27,103 nt of DNA from an uncultured Actinomycetes bacterium (GCA_937888775.1 CALAQT010000328.1:1-27103); one strand, 5' to 3'. Positions 8,010 through 16,314 are shown, numbered from the stretch's first letter. A program made the numbers and translations. The notes: generated by a model not told the origin, from the letters alone.

Positions 8010-9401
8010 ATGTCCGAGACAATTGTCGCGCCCGTCGTGAAGGATTCGATCCTCGACACGATCGGCGATACGCCGCTGGTCAGGCTGTCGCGGATCGGAG
8101 CCGGGCTGCGCCCGCAGATCGTGGCCAAGCTCGAGGCGTTCAACCCGGGCGGGTCGATCAAGGACCGCGTCGCGGTCGCGTTGGTCGAGGCCGCCGAGCG
8201 TGACGGCCGGCTGCGGCCCGGCGGCACGATTGTCGAGCCGACCTCGGGCAACACCGGCACCGGACTGGCGATCGTTGCGCGACTGAAGGGCTACCGGGTG
8301 ATAGCGGTGATGCCCGACAAGATGTCACGGGAGAAGATCGACCTGCTGCGTGCCTACGGGGCCGAGGTCGTGCTCGCCCCGACCGACGTCGCACCCGACT
8401 CGCCGCAGTCCTACTATCGCGTCGCCGACCGCCTGACCGAGGAGATTCCCGGCGCGTTTCAGCCCAACCAGTACGCCAACCCCGCCAACCCGCGCGCGCA
8501 CTACGAATCGACCGGTCCCGAGTTGTGGGCGCAGCTGGGCGACCGGATCACCCACCTGGTGGCCGGCGTCGGCACCGGGGGCACGATCACCGGCACCGTC
8601 CGCTATCTGCGTGAGCACAAGCCGGAGCTGGTGGTGATCGGGGCCGACCCCGAGGGCTCGATCTACTCGGGCGGGGCCGACAACGTGCGGCCCTACCTGG
8701 TCGAGGGGGTGGGCGAGGATTTCTGGCCTCAGACGTTCGATCCGTCGGTCGTCGACCGCTGGGTGACCGTGTCCGATCGCGACGCGTTCCTGACCACCCG
8801 GCGACTGGCCCAGGCCGAGGGCATCCTGGCCGGCGGCTCGGGCGGCCTGGCGCTCCACGCGGCGCTGCAGGTCGCCGCGGAGATCGAGGATCCCGCGGCG
8901 CTGATCGTAGTGATCCTCCCCGACGGCGGTCGCTCGTACCTGTCGAAGATCTACTCCGACGCCTGGATGCGCCAGTACGGCTTTTTGGAGCGGGGCGGGG
9001 ACCTGACCGTCGGCGACGTGCTGCGGCGCAAGCGCGCGGCCGGCGAGATCCCCTCGCTGGTCACGGTCCAGACCCACTTCCGGGTCCGCGACGCCGTCGC
9101 GCTGCTGCACGAGCACCGCGTCTCCCAGCTGCCGGTGGTCAGCACCCATGACCCGGCGACGATCGTCGGGGCGATCGGCGAGCGTGGCCTGCTCAGGCAC
9201 GCGGCCGAGGATCCGACGCTGCTCGATGCGCAGATCGTCGAGGTGATGGAGGCGCCGTTGGCAGCCGTCTCGGACCAGGATCCGGTGCGCGAGGCGGTCG
9301 CGCTGCTGGTCGGCGATCAGCAGGCGCTGGTGGTCACCCAGGACGGCCGCGCCGCAGGACTGGTGACCCGCACCGATCTGCTGGAAGCGCTGGCTACGTG
9401 A
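8010..9401 (+). CDS. cbs: Cystathionine beta-synthase (PLP domain plus CBS pair)
   Basis: This 463-residue protein has a fold-type II PLP domain (about 1-325) with ILDTIGDTPLVRL, the PLP lysine Lys51 in FNPGGSIKDR, the phosphate/substrate loop PTSGNTGTG and the glycine-rich GVGTGGTITG. A tandem CBS-domain pair (about 340-460) follows. Length and architecture match actinobacterial cystathionine beta-synthases, which condense homocysteine with serine; O-acetylserine-using cysteine synthases normally lack the CBS pair. The CBS pair may bind an adenosyl effector, but that is not universal. I chose the ATG at 8010 over the in-frame TTG at 8004. No Shine-Dalgarno is seen, so a short-leader or leaderless message is possible. 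The stop overlaps the GTG of the next gene (GTGA, 9398-9401), giving a coupled transsulfuration pair. Confidence 0.92.
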   Translation: MSETIVAPVVKDSILDTIGDTPLVRLSRIGAGLRPQIVAKLEAFNPGGSIKDRVAVALVEAAERDGRLRPGGTIVEPTSGNTGTGLAIVARLKGYRVIAVMPDKMSREKIDLLRAYGAEVVLAPTDVAPDSPQSYYRVADRLTEEIPGAFQPNQYANPANPRAHYESTGPELWAQLGDRITHLVAGVGTGGTITGTVRYLREHKPELVVIGADPEGSIYSGGADNVRPYLVEGVGEDFWPQTFDPSVVDRWVTVSDRDAFLTTRRLAQAEGILAGGSGGLALHAALQVAAEIEDPAALIVVILPDGGRSYLSKIYSDAWMRQYGFLERGGDLTVGDVLRRKRAAGEIPSLVTVQTHFRVRDAVALLHEHRVSQLPVVSTHDPATIVGAIGERGLLRHAAEDPTLLDAQIVEVMEAPLAAVSDQDPVREAVALLVGDQQALVVTQDGRAAGLVTRTDLLEALAT

Positions 9402-10492
9402 GCGACGTTCAGGGCCCGCGTGACGCGTTCGCCACCCGGGCTGTCCACGCGGGGCTTACCCCGGACCCGACGTACGGATCGGTGATCCCCGCGATCCACC
9501 AGACCTCGACCTACGCGCAGCGCCGGCCGGGGGAGTTCGTGGCGGACTACGACTACGCCCGCACGGCCAACCCTACCCGCGCGGCGCTGGAGCGGGCATT
9601 GGGCGAGCTGGAGGGCGGTCATGCCGTCGCGTTCGCCTCGGGTATGGCCGCCGAGCACGCGTTGATCACCGTCGTCTGCGGGGCGGGCTCGCACATCGTG
9701 CTGCCGGCCGATCTGTACGGCGGCACCTTCCGGCTGGTGGACAAGGTGATGAGCGGCTGGGGTCTCGAGTACGACCTCGTCGATCAGACCGACTTGGATG
9801 CACTGGCGCGCATGGTTCGCGCCGAGACGAAGCTGATCTGGGTCGAGAGCCCGACCAACCCGTCGCTCGACGTGATCGACATCGAGGGCGTGATCGCCCG
9901 TCGGGGGGATGCGCTGGTCGCGGTCGACAACACGTTCGCCACGCCTGCCAACCAGCGCCCGCTGGAGCTTGGCGCCGATGTCGTCGTGCACTCCACCACC
10001 AAGTACCTCGGCGGACACTCGGATGTCGTTGGGGGCGCGCTGATCACGCGGCACCCCGAGCTCTACGAGCGGCTGCGCTTCGTGCAGAACGCGGTCGGCG
10101 CCGTCCCGGGCCCGTTTGACTGCTTCCTCGTGCACCGCGGGCTGCGCACGCTGCATCTGCGGATGGCTGCCCACGCACGCAGCGCCGCCGCTGTGGTGGA
10201 GTTGCTGAAGGCCACGCCGTCCGTGGCAGATGTTCGCTGGCCCGGGTTCAGCGGCATGGTCAGCTTCCGCCATCCCGACGCCGCGGGGGTGGCATCGCTC
10301 ACGCGGCTGTTCACGTTGGCCGAGTCGCTGGGCGGCGTCGAGTCGCTGATCGAGGTGCCCCAGGCGATGACCCACCAGTCGGTCGAGGGGTCAGACGCCG
10401 CCGTCCCCGCCGATCTCGTGCGCCTCAGCTGCGGCGTGGAGGAGCCAAGCGATCTGGTCGCGGACCTCCGCCAGGCTCTCGCCCAGCCATAG
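9398..10492 (+). CDS. metB: Cystathionine gamma-synthase / gamma-lyase
   Basis: This 364-residue Cys/Met-metabolism PLP enzyme starts at a GTG overlapping the previous stop. Family features are FATRAVHAG near the N-terminus, the YDYARTANPTR loop, the VAVDNTFATP strand, the PLP lysine Lys202 in HSTTKYLGGHSD and the C-terminal VRLSCGVEEPSDLVADL. Paired with cystathionine beta-synthase it most likely works in reverse transsulfuration (cystathionine to cysteine, 2-oxobutyrate and ammonia), but family members also run the synthase reaction and sequence alone does not separate them. Its last about 13 codons are repeated twice downstream (10454-10609). The third repeat keeps the frame and ends in its own TAG, so the gene end appears to have been tandemly duplicated. 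Confidence 0.9.
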   Translation: MSDVQGPRDAFATRAVHAGLTPDPTYGSVIPAIHQTSTYAQRRPGEFVADYDYARTANPTRAALERALGELEGGHAVAFASGMAAEHALITVVCGAGSHIVLPADLYGGTFRLVDKVMSGWGLEYDLVDQTDLDALARMVRAETKLIWVESPTNPSLDVIDIEGVIARRGDALVAVDNTFATPANQRPLELGADVVVHSTTKYLGGHSDVVGGALITRHPELYERLRFVQNAVGAVPGPFDCFLVHRGLRTLHLRMAAHARSAAAVVELLKATPSVADVRWPGFSGMVSFRHPDAAGVASLTRLFTLAESLGGVESLIEVPQAMTHQSVEGSDAAVPADLVRLSCGVEEPSDLVADLRQALAQP

Positions 10493-10609
10493 TCGCGACC
10501 TGATTGCCGCGATCCTGGTCGCGGACCTCCGCCAGGCTCTCGCCCAGCCATAGTCGCGACCTGGATTGCCGCGATCCTGGTCGCGGACCTGCGCCAAGCG
10601 CTGGCGTAG
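10454..10609 (+). repeat. Three tandem copies of the metB 3' end (61/62-bp units)
   Basis: Units begin with CTGGTCGCGGACCT at 10454, 10515 and 10577. Copies 1 and 2 are identical for 49 bp and differ by one G (ACCTGATTG versus ACCTGGATTG). Copy 3 is shorter and diverged (GACCTGCGCCAAGCGCTGGC) but still encodes LVADLRQALA followed by TAG at 10607. Copy 3 lies 123 bp, or 41 codons, from copy 1 and so is in the metB frame, separated only by the TAG at 10490. Copy 3 may therefore be the ancestral gene end. Confidence 0.85.
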
Positions 10610-10611
10610 AG

Positions 10612-10626
10612 GCCCCCGGCGGGGGC
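10612..10626. terminator. GC hairpin after the transsulfuration genes
   Basis: GCCCCCGGCGGGGGC forms a short GC-only stem just after the third repeat copy. There is no T tract. A second possible stem (GGGTGA at 10669-10674 with TCACCC at 10687-10692) lies downstream. Together they could end both the plus-strand metB message and the minus-strand message reading toward it; strength is uncertain. Confidence 0.35.
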
Positions 10627-10714
10627 GAGGCTGGTAACCGCGAGGCCCGTCGGGTCGCTCGTGGCCGAGGGTGACCGGTGCGTTGCTCACCCCGGGGTTG
10701 GCGAATGCACGCGC

Positions 10715-10909
10715 TCAGGCCTGGGACTGCAAGCGGGCGAGGGCGCCCTGGCGACGGCGATCGGAGGCCGGCTCGCGCACGCTGCGGGCGGGTGACGGTG
10801 AGGCCGTCCGGGGCTGGCGGGAGGTCAGGATCGGCCAGCTGATCAGGCCGATGATCGCGATGAAGACGATTACTGAGAGCAGGATGTTGATGGTGAGTGC
10901 GGTTGCCAT
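10715..10909 (-). CDS. Small single-helix membrane protein
   Basis: This 64-residue protein has one strongly hydrophobic N-terminal segment (MATALTINILLSVIVFIAII..., about residues 2-27) followed by an Arg/Ser/Pro-rich tail, suggesting a single-pass protein with a basic cytoplasmic end. The ATG at 10909 is preceded by a clear GGAGCC ribosome site (plus-strand GGCTCC at 10912-10917), which is the main reason to accept it as real. It lies 144 bp downstream of the glycosyltransferase on the same strand, but a strong hairpin (10999-11023) separates them. No named family is recognised. Confidence 0.6.
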   Translation of the reverse strand: MATALTINILLSVIVFIAIIGLISWPILTSRQPRTASPSPARSVREPASDRRRQGALARLQSQA

Positions 10910-10998
10910 GTCGGCTCCTTGGTTGGTTGCTGGATACAGCTTGGTGGGGGGAGCGAAGACAGATGTGGGATCGTTGTAGGTGTCTTGTAAGACAGCTG

Positions 10999-11023
10999 CC
11001 GGGCGCCGCGGCGCGGCGCCCGG
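10999..11023 (-). terminator. Perfect 11-bp GC stem-loop after the glycosyltransferase
   Basis: The arms CCGGGCGCCGC (10999-11009) and GCGGCGCCCGG (11013-11023) pair perfectly around a 3-base loop, 31 bases after the restored stop of the minus-strand glycosyltransferase (11054). There is no U tract, as is common for high-GC actinobacterial terminators. Confidence 0.55.
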
Positions 11024-11053
11024 CCCTTCGTCCGATCGATCAGCGGCGGCTGC

Positions 11054-13161
11054 TCAGCTGCGCGCCTGGGAGAGGTCGTAGACGGTCTGCCCGCCTACCG
11101 TCACCGCCTTGTAATGCGCCTTGACCCAGCTGGTGATGGCGCTGTTGCCCGCGCCTCCAGGGCCGCCGGCCGTGCCGGAGCCAAAGCGGCGGGCGGCGGT
11201 TCCTGAGCCTGGGAATCCGCCGGTGGTCCCCCCTCCTGGAAATCCGCCAGCGCTCTCTGCGCCCGGGCGTCCGCCGGTGGTCGTCCCGCCACCGGACAGA
11301 CGGGCGCCGGCCCCGCTGGGCGGAGCGCCAGTGGCCGCGCCACCGGTCGCCTGGGTCGAAACCCCACCACCACCACCGTTGCCGGAGGCGATGTAGTAGT
11401 GGATCTCGCCGCTGGCGACGTACTGTTTGAACTGCGTCAGGGTGAGGTTGCCGCCCTCGTGTCAAACCCGCCGATGGCCATCACCGGCTCGCCGCCGGTG
11501 GCGAGTTCCAGCGAGGCGGCGCTCTGAGATCCGGAGACGGCGGCGACCCAGCGGTAATGGCCGGCGTCTGACTCGAGCGCCTTGACCAGGGCGCTGCTCT
11601 GGGTGCTCTGGCCCGCGCCGCCAAAGCCGCCGCCGCCAGGGCCGGCGCCGCTCAGCCCGGATCTGGGGCCGGCGGAGGGGATCGAACCGGTATGAGCGGT
11701 GGTGATCGTCTGGGCGGAATACGCCACCGGACCCGACAGGCAGGACACCAGCGCCAGCGTGGCGGTGACGATCGCCGTTCGGCGTCCAGCCCGGCGCAGC
11801 GCGGGGGCAGCGAGCAGGCCGATGGTCGCGAGGACCGCGGTGACGATGATCAGCACGCGCAGCCAGGACTCCCATCCGGGGGTGAGGTCGAGCAGCACCC
11901 AGGACCAGACGGCGGTAGCCAGCACGCCGAAGGCCAGCATCGCCCTCGCCCCGATCGTCTGGCGCGTCCGCCACAGCGCGGTGGTGCTGATCGCGACCAG
12001 CGCGGCGATCGCCGGCGCGAGCGCGACGGTGTAGTAGGTGTGGATGATGCCGCTGGAGAGGCTGAACACGAGGCCGCTGACCACCAGCCATCCGCCCCAC
12101 AGCAGCATCGCCGCGCGGGTGCGGTCGGTACGGGGCGCACGCCGGCTGGTCCACAGGCCGACCACGAGCGCGAGCAGCGCCGCCGGCAGCAGCCAGGATG
12201 CCTGGCCGCCCATCAGATCGTTGAACAGCCGCAGCACACCGGTGGTGCCGCTGAAGTTCGCACCCCCACCTCCGCCCCCAGGGCCGCTGGCGCCGAAGAT
12301 GCGCCCCAGTCCGTTGTAGCCGAGGATCAGATTGAAGATGTTGTTGGTCGGCGATCCGTCGATGAACGGGCGCGAACCGGCCGGCCACAGAGCGACGATC
12401 GCCACCCACCACCCCGCGCTGGCCGCGATCGCCAGCCCGCCGGCTCCCAGCTGCGCCAGCCGGCGGCGCATCCCGGTCGGGGCCGCCACCAGATAGACCA
12501 GCCCGAAGCCCGGCAGGACCAGGAACGCCTGCATCATCTTCGCCAAAAACGCGAAGCCGACCATCGCCCCGACCGCCATCACCCAGCGCGTCGAGGCGCC
12601 CTCCAGCGCGCGGACGAGACAGTAGGCGGCCGCCACCAGCAGACAGACGAGCAGCGCGTCGGGGTTGTTGAAGCGGAACATCAGCGCGGCGACCGGCGTG
12701 AGCGCCAGGATCGCACCGGCCATCAGCCCGGCGCCTGACCCGAACCAACGTTTGACCGCCGCATACAGCAGCGCGACGGCGGCGACACCCTCGAGCACCT
12801 GCGGGATGAGCATGCTCGCGCTGCTGAAGCCGAAGATCCGCCCCGACAGGGCCATCACCCAGATCGACGCCGGCGGCTTGTCGACGGTGATGAAGCTCGA
12901 GGAGTCAAGCGAGCCGAAGAAGAACGCCTTCCAGCTCTTGGTCCCCGCCTGCACGGCCGCCGAATAGAAGCTGTTGGCGTAACCCGAGGCGCTGAGATCC
13001 CACAGGTAGGCGGCGGCGGTGCAGACCAGCAGCGCGATCAGCGCCGGGCGCGCCCAGCCAGCGTCCTGCGCGCGGCCGCGGACGAGGCTGCGCAATCGGC
13101 CGCGGACCCGTTCCGATGGGGGCGGCGGCGACAGCCGGCGGGGGAGGGTGGTGGTGCTCAT
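11054..13161 (-). CDS. PMT/ArnT-like membrane glycosyltransferase (GT39 family), frameshifted near C-terminus
   Basis: The start is the ATG at 13161, preceded by AGGAGA, rather than an upstream in-frame codon at 13224. About a dozen hydrophobic segments follow an Arg-rich N-terminus. Family motifs are the first external loop with ITVDKPPASIW (the DKPP motif), FRFNNPDALL and HTYYTVALAP. These enzymes transfer a sugar from a polyprenyl phosphate donor to an acceptor outside the membrane. The frame breaks at about 11453-11456: after VMAIGGFD it ends in a short unrelated tail. One extra base brings in NLTLTQFKQYVASGEIHYYI, a Gly-rich stretch, and NSAITSWVKAHYKAVTVGGQ followed by TVYDLS, the normal end of this family, with stop at 11054 (702 residues restored). 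It lies 126 bp after the histidine kinase gene, so it is a plausible target of that two-component system. Confidence 0.82.
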
Positions 13162-13286
13162 GGTGGCTTCTCCTGGTCCAGGGCGGTCAGTGGGTTTCAG
13201 CGCGATTGCGGCAAGCGCCGACACCCTCAGTTCTACGGCCGCCCCGTCGCAAACCCGTGAGGAGAATCTAAGAGTGCTGCGAGAGC

Positions 13287-14708
13287 TCAGCGCGCCGCGG
13301 GAGCCTTGGTCGCGTCCGGCGCGGTGGTCTCACCCCTGCCGGTCGAGGGTCCGAAGGAGATCCGCAGGACCGCGCCGCCGTCGGGCGCGTTGGCGGCCTC
13401 CACGGACCCGCCGTGGGCTTCGGCCGCCTGTTTGACGATCGCCAGACCGAGGCCCGATCCCGGCATTCGCCGCGCTGCCTCGGCGCGGTAGAAGCGATCG
13501 AACACGTGCTGGAGGTCGGCTTCCTTGAAGCCCGGGCCGTGGTCGCGGACGCACAGCAGTCCATCGCGGAGAAGGACTTCGATCCGTCCGTCCGGTGGAC
13601 TCCACTTGCGCGCGTTGTCGATCACGTTGGTGACGGCCCGGCTGACGCGATCGGGAGCATTGACGATCACCGTTGGTTCGAGCTGCAGGCTGAACTGCAG
13701 CTGAGAAGCCCGGCGCTGGGCTCGTCCCACCGCCTCACTGACGATCTGGTCGAGTTCGATCGCCTCCGTGTGCTCGCTGGGGGCCGATCCGCGCGCCAGC
13801 TCGACGACATCGGCGACCAGCTGCGTGAGCTCGTCGAGCTCGGCGACGATCGCATGCTGCAGGCCCTCGCGCTCCTCCTCGGGAAGCCGGTGGGCCTCCA
13901 GGAAGATCTGGATGTTGCTGCGCAGCGCGGCCATCGGCGTGCGCAGCTCATGCGAAGCGTCGGCGATCAGGTGACGCTGAGACTGAATCGAGCGCTCGAG
14001 TGCATCCAGGGTCCGGTTAAAGCTCGCGGCCAGGCGACGAAGCTCGCTGGCCCCCTTCTCCTCCAGCCGCCGCGGCCGGTCAAGCGCGCTGGTCACCTGT
14101 TCGGTCTGCTCGGAGAAGCGCTCGATCGGGGCCAGCGCCGAGCGGGCGATCAAGGTGCCGAGCACCCCCGCCAGCAGCACCCCGCCCCCGATCAGCAGGC
14201 CGTAGGTCAGCAGCAGCGAGCTCAGGACCGAATCGACCGAGGTCAGCGGCAGTGCGATCTCGACCGCGTAGTGGTCGTAGGGGTCGCCGACCGTCAGCAC
14301 CTCGACGTGGTAGCCGTGAACCGTGGCGGTCGTGAAGAAGCTCCCGCGCGCCCGTCTGGCGATCGCCAGCGTGCGCGCATCGACCGGCAGGTCCTTGCCG
14401 CCGGTCACGGCGACCACGCGGCCATCCGGGCGCACGATCTGGAAGTACCCGGGCGCTCCGCCCAGCGGCGGAGCCTTCGGCGGGCTGGGGCGTCCGGAAA
14501 ACTGCGGCCCGCCGCCGCCGTTTGCGCCAGACTGGCCCCCGCCGGAGGTATGCGGTTGCAGGTACGGCTTGGCGCGTCCGTGCAGCTCCTGCTGAAGCTC
14601 TCCGACCAGATGCGAGCGGGTGCTGAGGTATCCGGCGACTCCCAGCGTCACGGCCACCGCCGCGACCGCCAGCGCGGCCGCCCCGGTGATCCGCCGTCGC
14701 AGGCTCAC
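13287..14708 (-). CDS. Two-component sensor histidine kinase (HAMP, HisKA, HATPase_c)
   Basis: This 473-residue membrane kinase has a first membrane helix at about 8-29 and an extracytoplasmic region (about 30-165) with a Gly/Pro-rich insert and a small sensor-like fold (YFQIVRPDGRVVAVTGG). A second helix (about 168-188), a HAMP linker, the phospho-acceptor His253 in DASHELRTP, the N box (NVIDNARKW), the DHGPGF G1 box and GSGLGLAIVKQ (G2) follow. This is the MprB/TcrY-like actinobacterial layout. The ATG at 14708 overlaps the stop of the response-regulator gene, so the pair is co-translated. The signal is unknown; the envelope-facing domain and the adjacent glycosyltransferase point to envelope stress or composition. 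Confidence 0.93.
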   Translation of the reverse strand: MSLRRRITGAAALAVAAVAVTLGVAGYLSTRSHLVGELQQELHGRAKPYLQPHTSGGGQSGANGGGGPQFSGRPSPPKAPPLGGAPGYFQIVRPDGRVVAVTGGKDLPVDARTLAIARRARGSFFTTATVHGYHVEVLTVGDPYDHYAVEIALPLTSVDSVLSSLLLTYGLLIGGGVLLAGVLGTLIARSALAPIERFSEQTEQVTSALDRPRRLEEKGASELRRLAASFNRTLDALERSIQSQRHLIADASHELRTPMAALRSNIQIFLEAHRLPEEEREGLQHAIVAELDELTQLVADVVELARGSAPSEHTEAIELDQIVSEAVGRAQRRASQLQFSLQLEPTVIVNAPDRVSRAVTNVIDNARKWSPPDGRIEVLLRDGLLCVRDHGPGFKEADLQHVFDRFYRAEAARRMPGSGLGLAIVKQAAEAHGGSVEAANAPDGGAVLRISFGPSTGRGETTAPDATKAPAAR

Positions 14709-15379
14709 GACTGACGCAGGACGTAGCCCACGCCGTGGACCGTCTGGATCAGCCGCGGTTCCCCGTCGGCCTCCAGCTTGCGTCGCAGGTAACCGATGTA
14801 CACGCGCAGCGCATTGCCGCCCGGACCGAAGTCATAGCCCCAGATGCGGTCATAGATCAGCTCCGTGGAGAGCACCCGGCGCGGATTGAGCATCAGCAGC
14901 TCCAGGAGCTGGTATTCGGTGCGGGTCAGATCGATCAGCCGATCGCCGATCCGCGCACCGTGGGCATCCGCGTCGAGCTCGAGCCCGTTGAACTTCAGCG
15001 ATCGGCCGTCGACGCCATCGATGTGCCGGCGCATGATCGCGTGCAGCCGCGCCTGCAACTCACGCACGTCGTAGGGCTTGATCAGATAGTCATCGGCCCC
15101 GGCCTCCAGACCATCGACGCGGTCCTCGACCGCGTCGCGGGCCGTGAGCATCAGGATCGGGGTCCGGTTGCCGACGCTGCGCAGCCGGCGACAGACCTCC
15201 ATCCCGTCGATGTCGGGCAGGCCCAGGTCGAGCACGATCGCGTCCGGCACGTCCGTTTCGGCTTTGAGCAGACCTTCCTGGCCGTTCTGTGCAGCCAGGA
15301 CCTCGTAGCCGGCGAGCAGAAGCGCCCGTCGCACCGCGGCACGGACCGAGTCGTCGTCGTCGATCACCAACACTCGCAT
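14705..15379 (-). CDS. OmpR/PhoB-family response regulator
   Basis: This 224-residue protein has a receiver domain (1-115) with the acidic pocket IDDDDS, the phospho-acceptor Asp51 in VLDLGLPD, the conserved Thr in MLTARD and the switch Lys in YLIKPYD. A winged-helix DNA-binding domain follows (about 125-222) with LTRTEYQLLELLMLNPRRVL and the wing GYVLRQS. The ATG at 15379 has an AGAGGAGA ribosome site just upstream. It is the first gene of a minus-strand operon with the kinase, and probably controls its own promoter and the glycosyltransferase gene. Sequence type resembles MprA/TcrX; the actual regulon is unknown. Confidence 0.94.
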   Translation of the reverse strand: MRVLVIDDDDSVRAAVRRALLLAGYEVLAAQNGQEGLLKAETDVPDAIVLDLGLPDIDGMEVCRRLRSVGNRTPILMLTARDAVEDRVDGLEAGADDYLIKPYDVRELQARLHAIMRRHIDGVDGRSLKFNGLELDADAHGARIGDRLIDLTRTEYQLLELLMLNPRRVLSTELIYDRIWGYDFGPGGNALRVYIGYLRRKLEADGEPRLIQTVHGVGYVLRQS

Positions 15380-15698
15380 CGCGATCTCCTCTGGCTCATG
15401 GCATGCATCTCTGTCGCCGATCAGTTTGCCGATCGCGCCATGGATGTTGTCCGATCGCGCCCAGGCGTGTAGAGCGCTCGGTCATCGCCCGGCCGTCACG
15501 ATCTCGGACGCCTTCCCGTGGGTGCGCCGATGAGGCCAGGCCTTCCCGAGATCATCGCTTACCTCTTACTCAGTTGCAGAGACGTGATGCCCGATGGTCC
15601 CGGTGACCTCTCGCAACGCCGTGAGAGGGATGTAAGCCAGAGGTATGAGCGACCGCCGCCGCAAGCGCGCGGCTGCTCGGCCACCGACCGTCGCAGTT
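15380..15698. other. Intergenic region upstream of the two-component operon
   Basis: About 320 bases with no convincing gene. It must hold the minus-strand promoter of the response-regulator operon. The only structure I see is an inverted repeat CCTCTC (15607-15612) / GAGAGG (15623-15628). No repeat family or RNA gene is recognised. Confidence 0.4.
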
Positions 15699-15761
15699 GT
15701 GGCACCATCATGGCACGTATTAGCTTGACATGGTGCCATGATGGTGCCATAATGGCACCAT
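15699..15761. promoter_or_regulatory. Operator array: two clusters of ATGGTGCCAT-type sites at 11-bp spacing
   Basis: Cluster A has GTGGCACCAT (15699-15708) and the weaker ATGGCACGTA (15710-15719), 11 bp apart. Cluster B has ATGGTGCCAT (15730-15739), ATGGTGCCAT (15741-15750) and its complement ATGGCACCAT (15752-15761), again exactly 11 bp apart. Each decamer is a palindrome except for its central two bases. One-turn phasing puts all sites of a cluster on one face of the helix, as in tandem operators of ribbon-helix-helix repressors. The next gene encodes a ribbon-helix-helix domain, so autorepression is likely. Cluster B covers the promoter spacer, the -10 box and the predicted transcription start. 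Confidence 0.75.
15725..15753 (+). promoter_or_regulatory. Near-consensus housekeeping-sigma promoter
   Basis: TTGACA (15725-15730) and CATAAT (15748-15753) are separated by 17 bp, an unusually good match for a high-GC genome. Transcription should start about 15759-15761, right where coding homology of the next gene begins, implying a leaderless or nearly leaderless message. The operator array overlaps it. Confidence 0.7.
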
Positions 15762-16314
15762 AGATCTGCGGCTCTACATCGATGACATCCACCACCAGCT
15801 CGCGGTTGCCGCCGAGGCCGGTGGTGATGACGCTCGTGCGCTCGCCGAGCGCCTTGTCGCACCTCTGGACGCAGCGATCCGCCTCGCTTTGCAGGACGTG
15901 CTGGCGGCGGCGGCTGAGGAGATCACCTGCGAGCTCGCTCCGGGCTCGGTTGAGCTGCGCCTGCGCGGACGTAACCCCGAGTTCGTGGTGACACCGCCGC
16001 CTGTCGATACGTCCGTCGACGACCTGTCCGAGGGCGACCATGACAAGACGCCAACCGGCTGGCCGGTGACCGCGACGGGTGTCGCGCCGCGCGCTTCAGT
16101 CGAGGCTGACGAGGGCGCGATGTCGCGGATCAACCTCCGCATGCATGATCACCTCAAGGCTCGGATCGAGCAGGCCGCGGGCAGCGAAGGACTTTCGGTC
16201 AACACCTGGCTCGTACGAGCAGCCACCGCCGCTCTGGAAAGAGGCGATCTCGACCGTCGGCGCGAGCCACGCGCCCCGCAGAGCGCTCAGCGCTACACGG
16301 GCTGGGCGCGCTAA
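15760..16314 (+). CDS. Ribbon-helix-helix (HicB/Arc-like) protein, candidate autorepressor; start codon abnormal
   Basis: The frame is open from 15742 to the TAA at 16314. Protein-like sequence begins with DLRLYIDDIHHQLAVAAEAG at 15763, yet no in-frame ATG, GTG or TTG occurs before the TTG at 15889, which would remove half of the N-terminal domain. The codon at the expected position is ATA (15760); CTG at 15766 is another possibility. Counting from 15760 gives 184 residues. An N-terminal helical domain (about 1-75, with ERLVAPLDAAIRLALQDVLA) resembles proteins annotated as HicB-type antitoxins. A Pro/Asp-rich linker and a C-terminal ribbon-helix-helix follow (about 121-165: SRINLRMHDHLKARIEQAAG then LSVNTWLVRAATAAL). 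No toxin gene adjoins it. It probably binds the array upstream and controls the DUF4097 gene 78 bp downstream. Confidence 0.75.
   Translation: MDLRLYIDDIHHQLAVAAEAGGDDARALAERLVAPLDAAIRLALQDVLAAAAEEITCELAPGSVELRLRGRNPEFVVTPPPVDTSVDDLSEGDHDKTPTGWPVTATGVAPRASVEADEGAMSRINLRMHDHLKARIEQAAGSEGLSVNTWLVRAATAALERGDLDRRREPRAPQSAQRYTGWAR

Noticed and set aside
8325..10375. Long minus-strand frames opposite the two transsulfuration genes
   Set aside because: Both plus-strand genes have complete catalytic motifs; the opposite frames are low-complexity His/Arg/Gly/Asp-rich shadows.
13413..14714. 433-codon plus-strand frame opposite the histidine kinase
   Set aside because: The kinase has all sequence boxes and a coupled partner gene; the plus frame has no domain character or ribosome site.
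15699..15761. Short repeats at regular spacing could be read as a mini CRISPR array
   Set aside because: Units are 10 bp with 1-bp gaps, there are no spacers and no cas genes, and they coincide with a promoter; an operator array explains them.
15760..16314. HicAB toxin-antitoxin pair
   Set aside because: The protein resembles HicB-type annotations, but no HicA-like or other small toxin frame adjoins it; the neighbours are DUF4097 and an ABC remnant.
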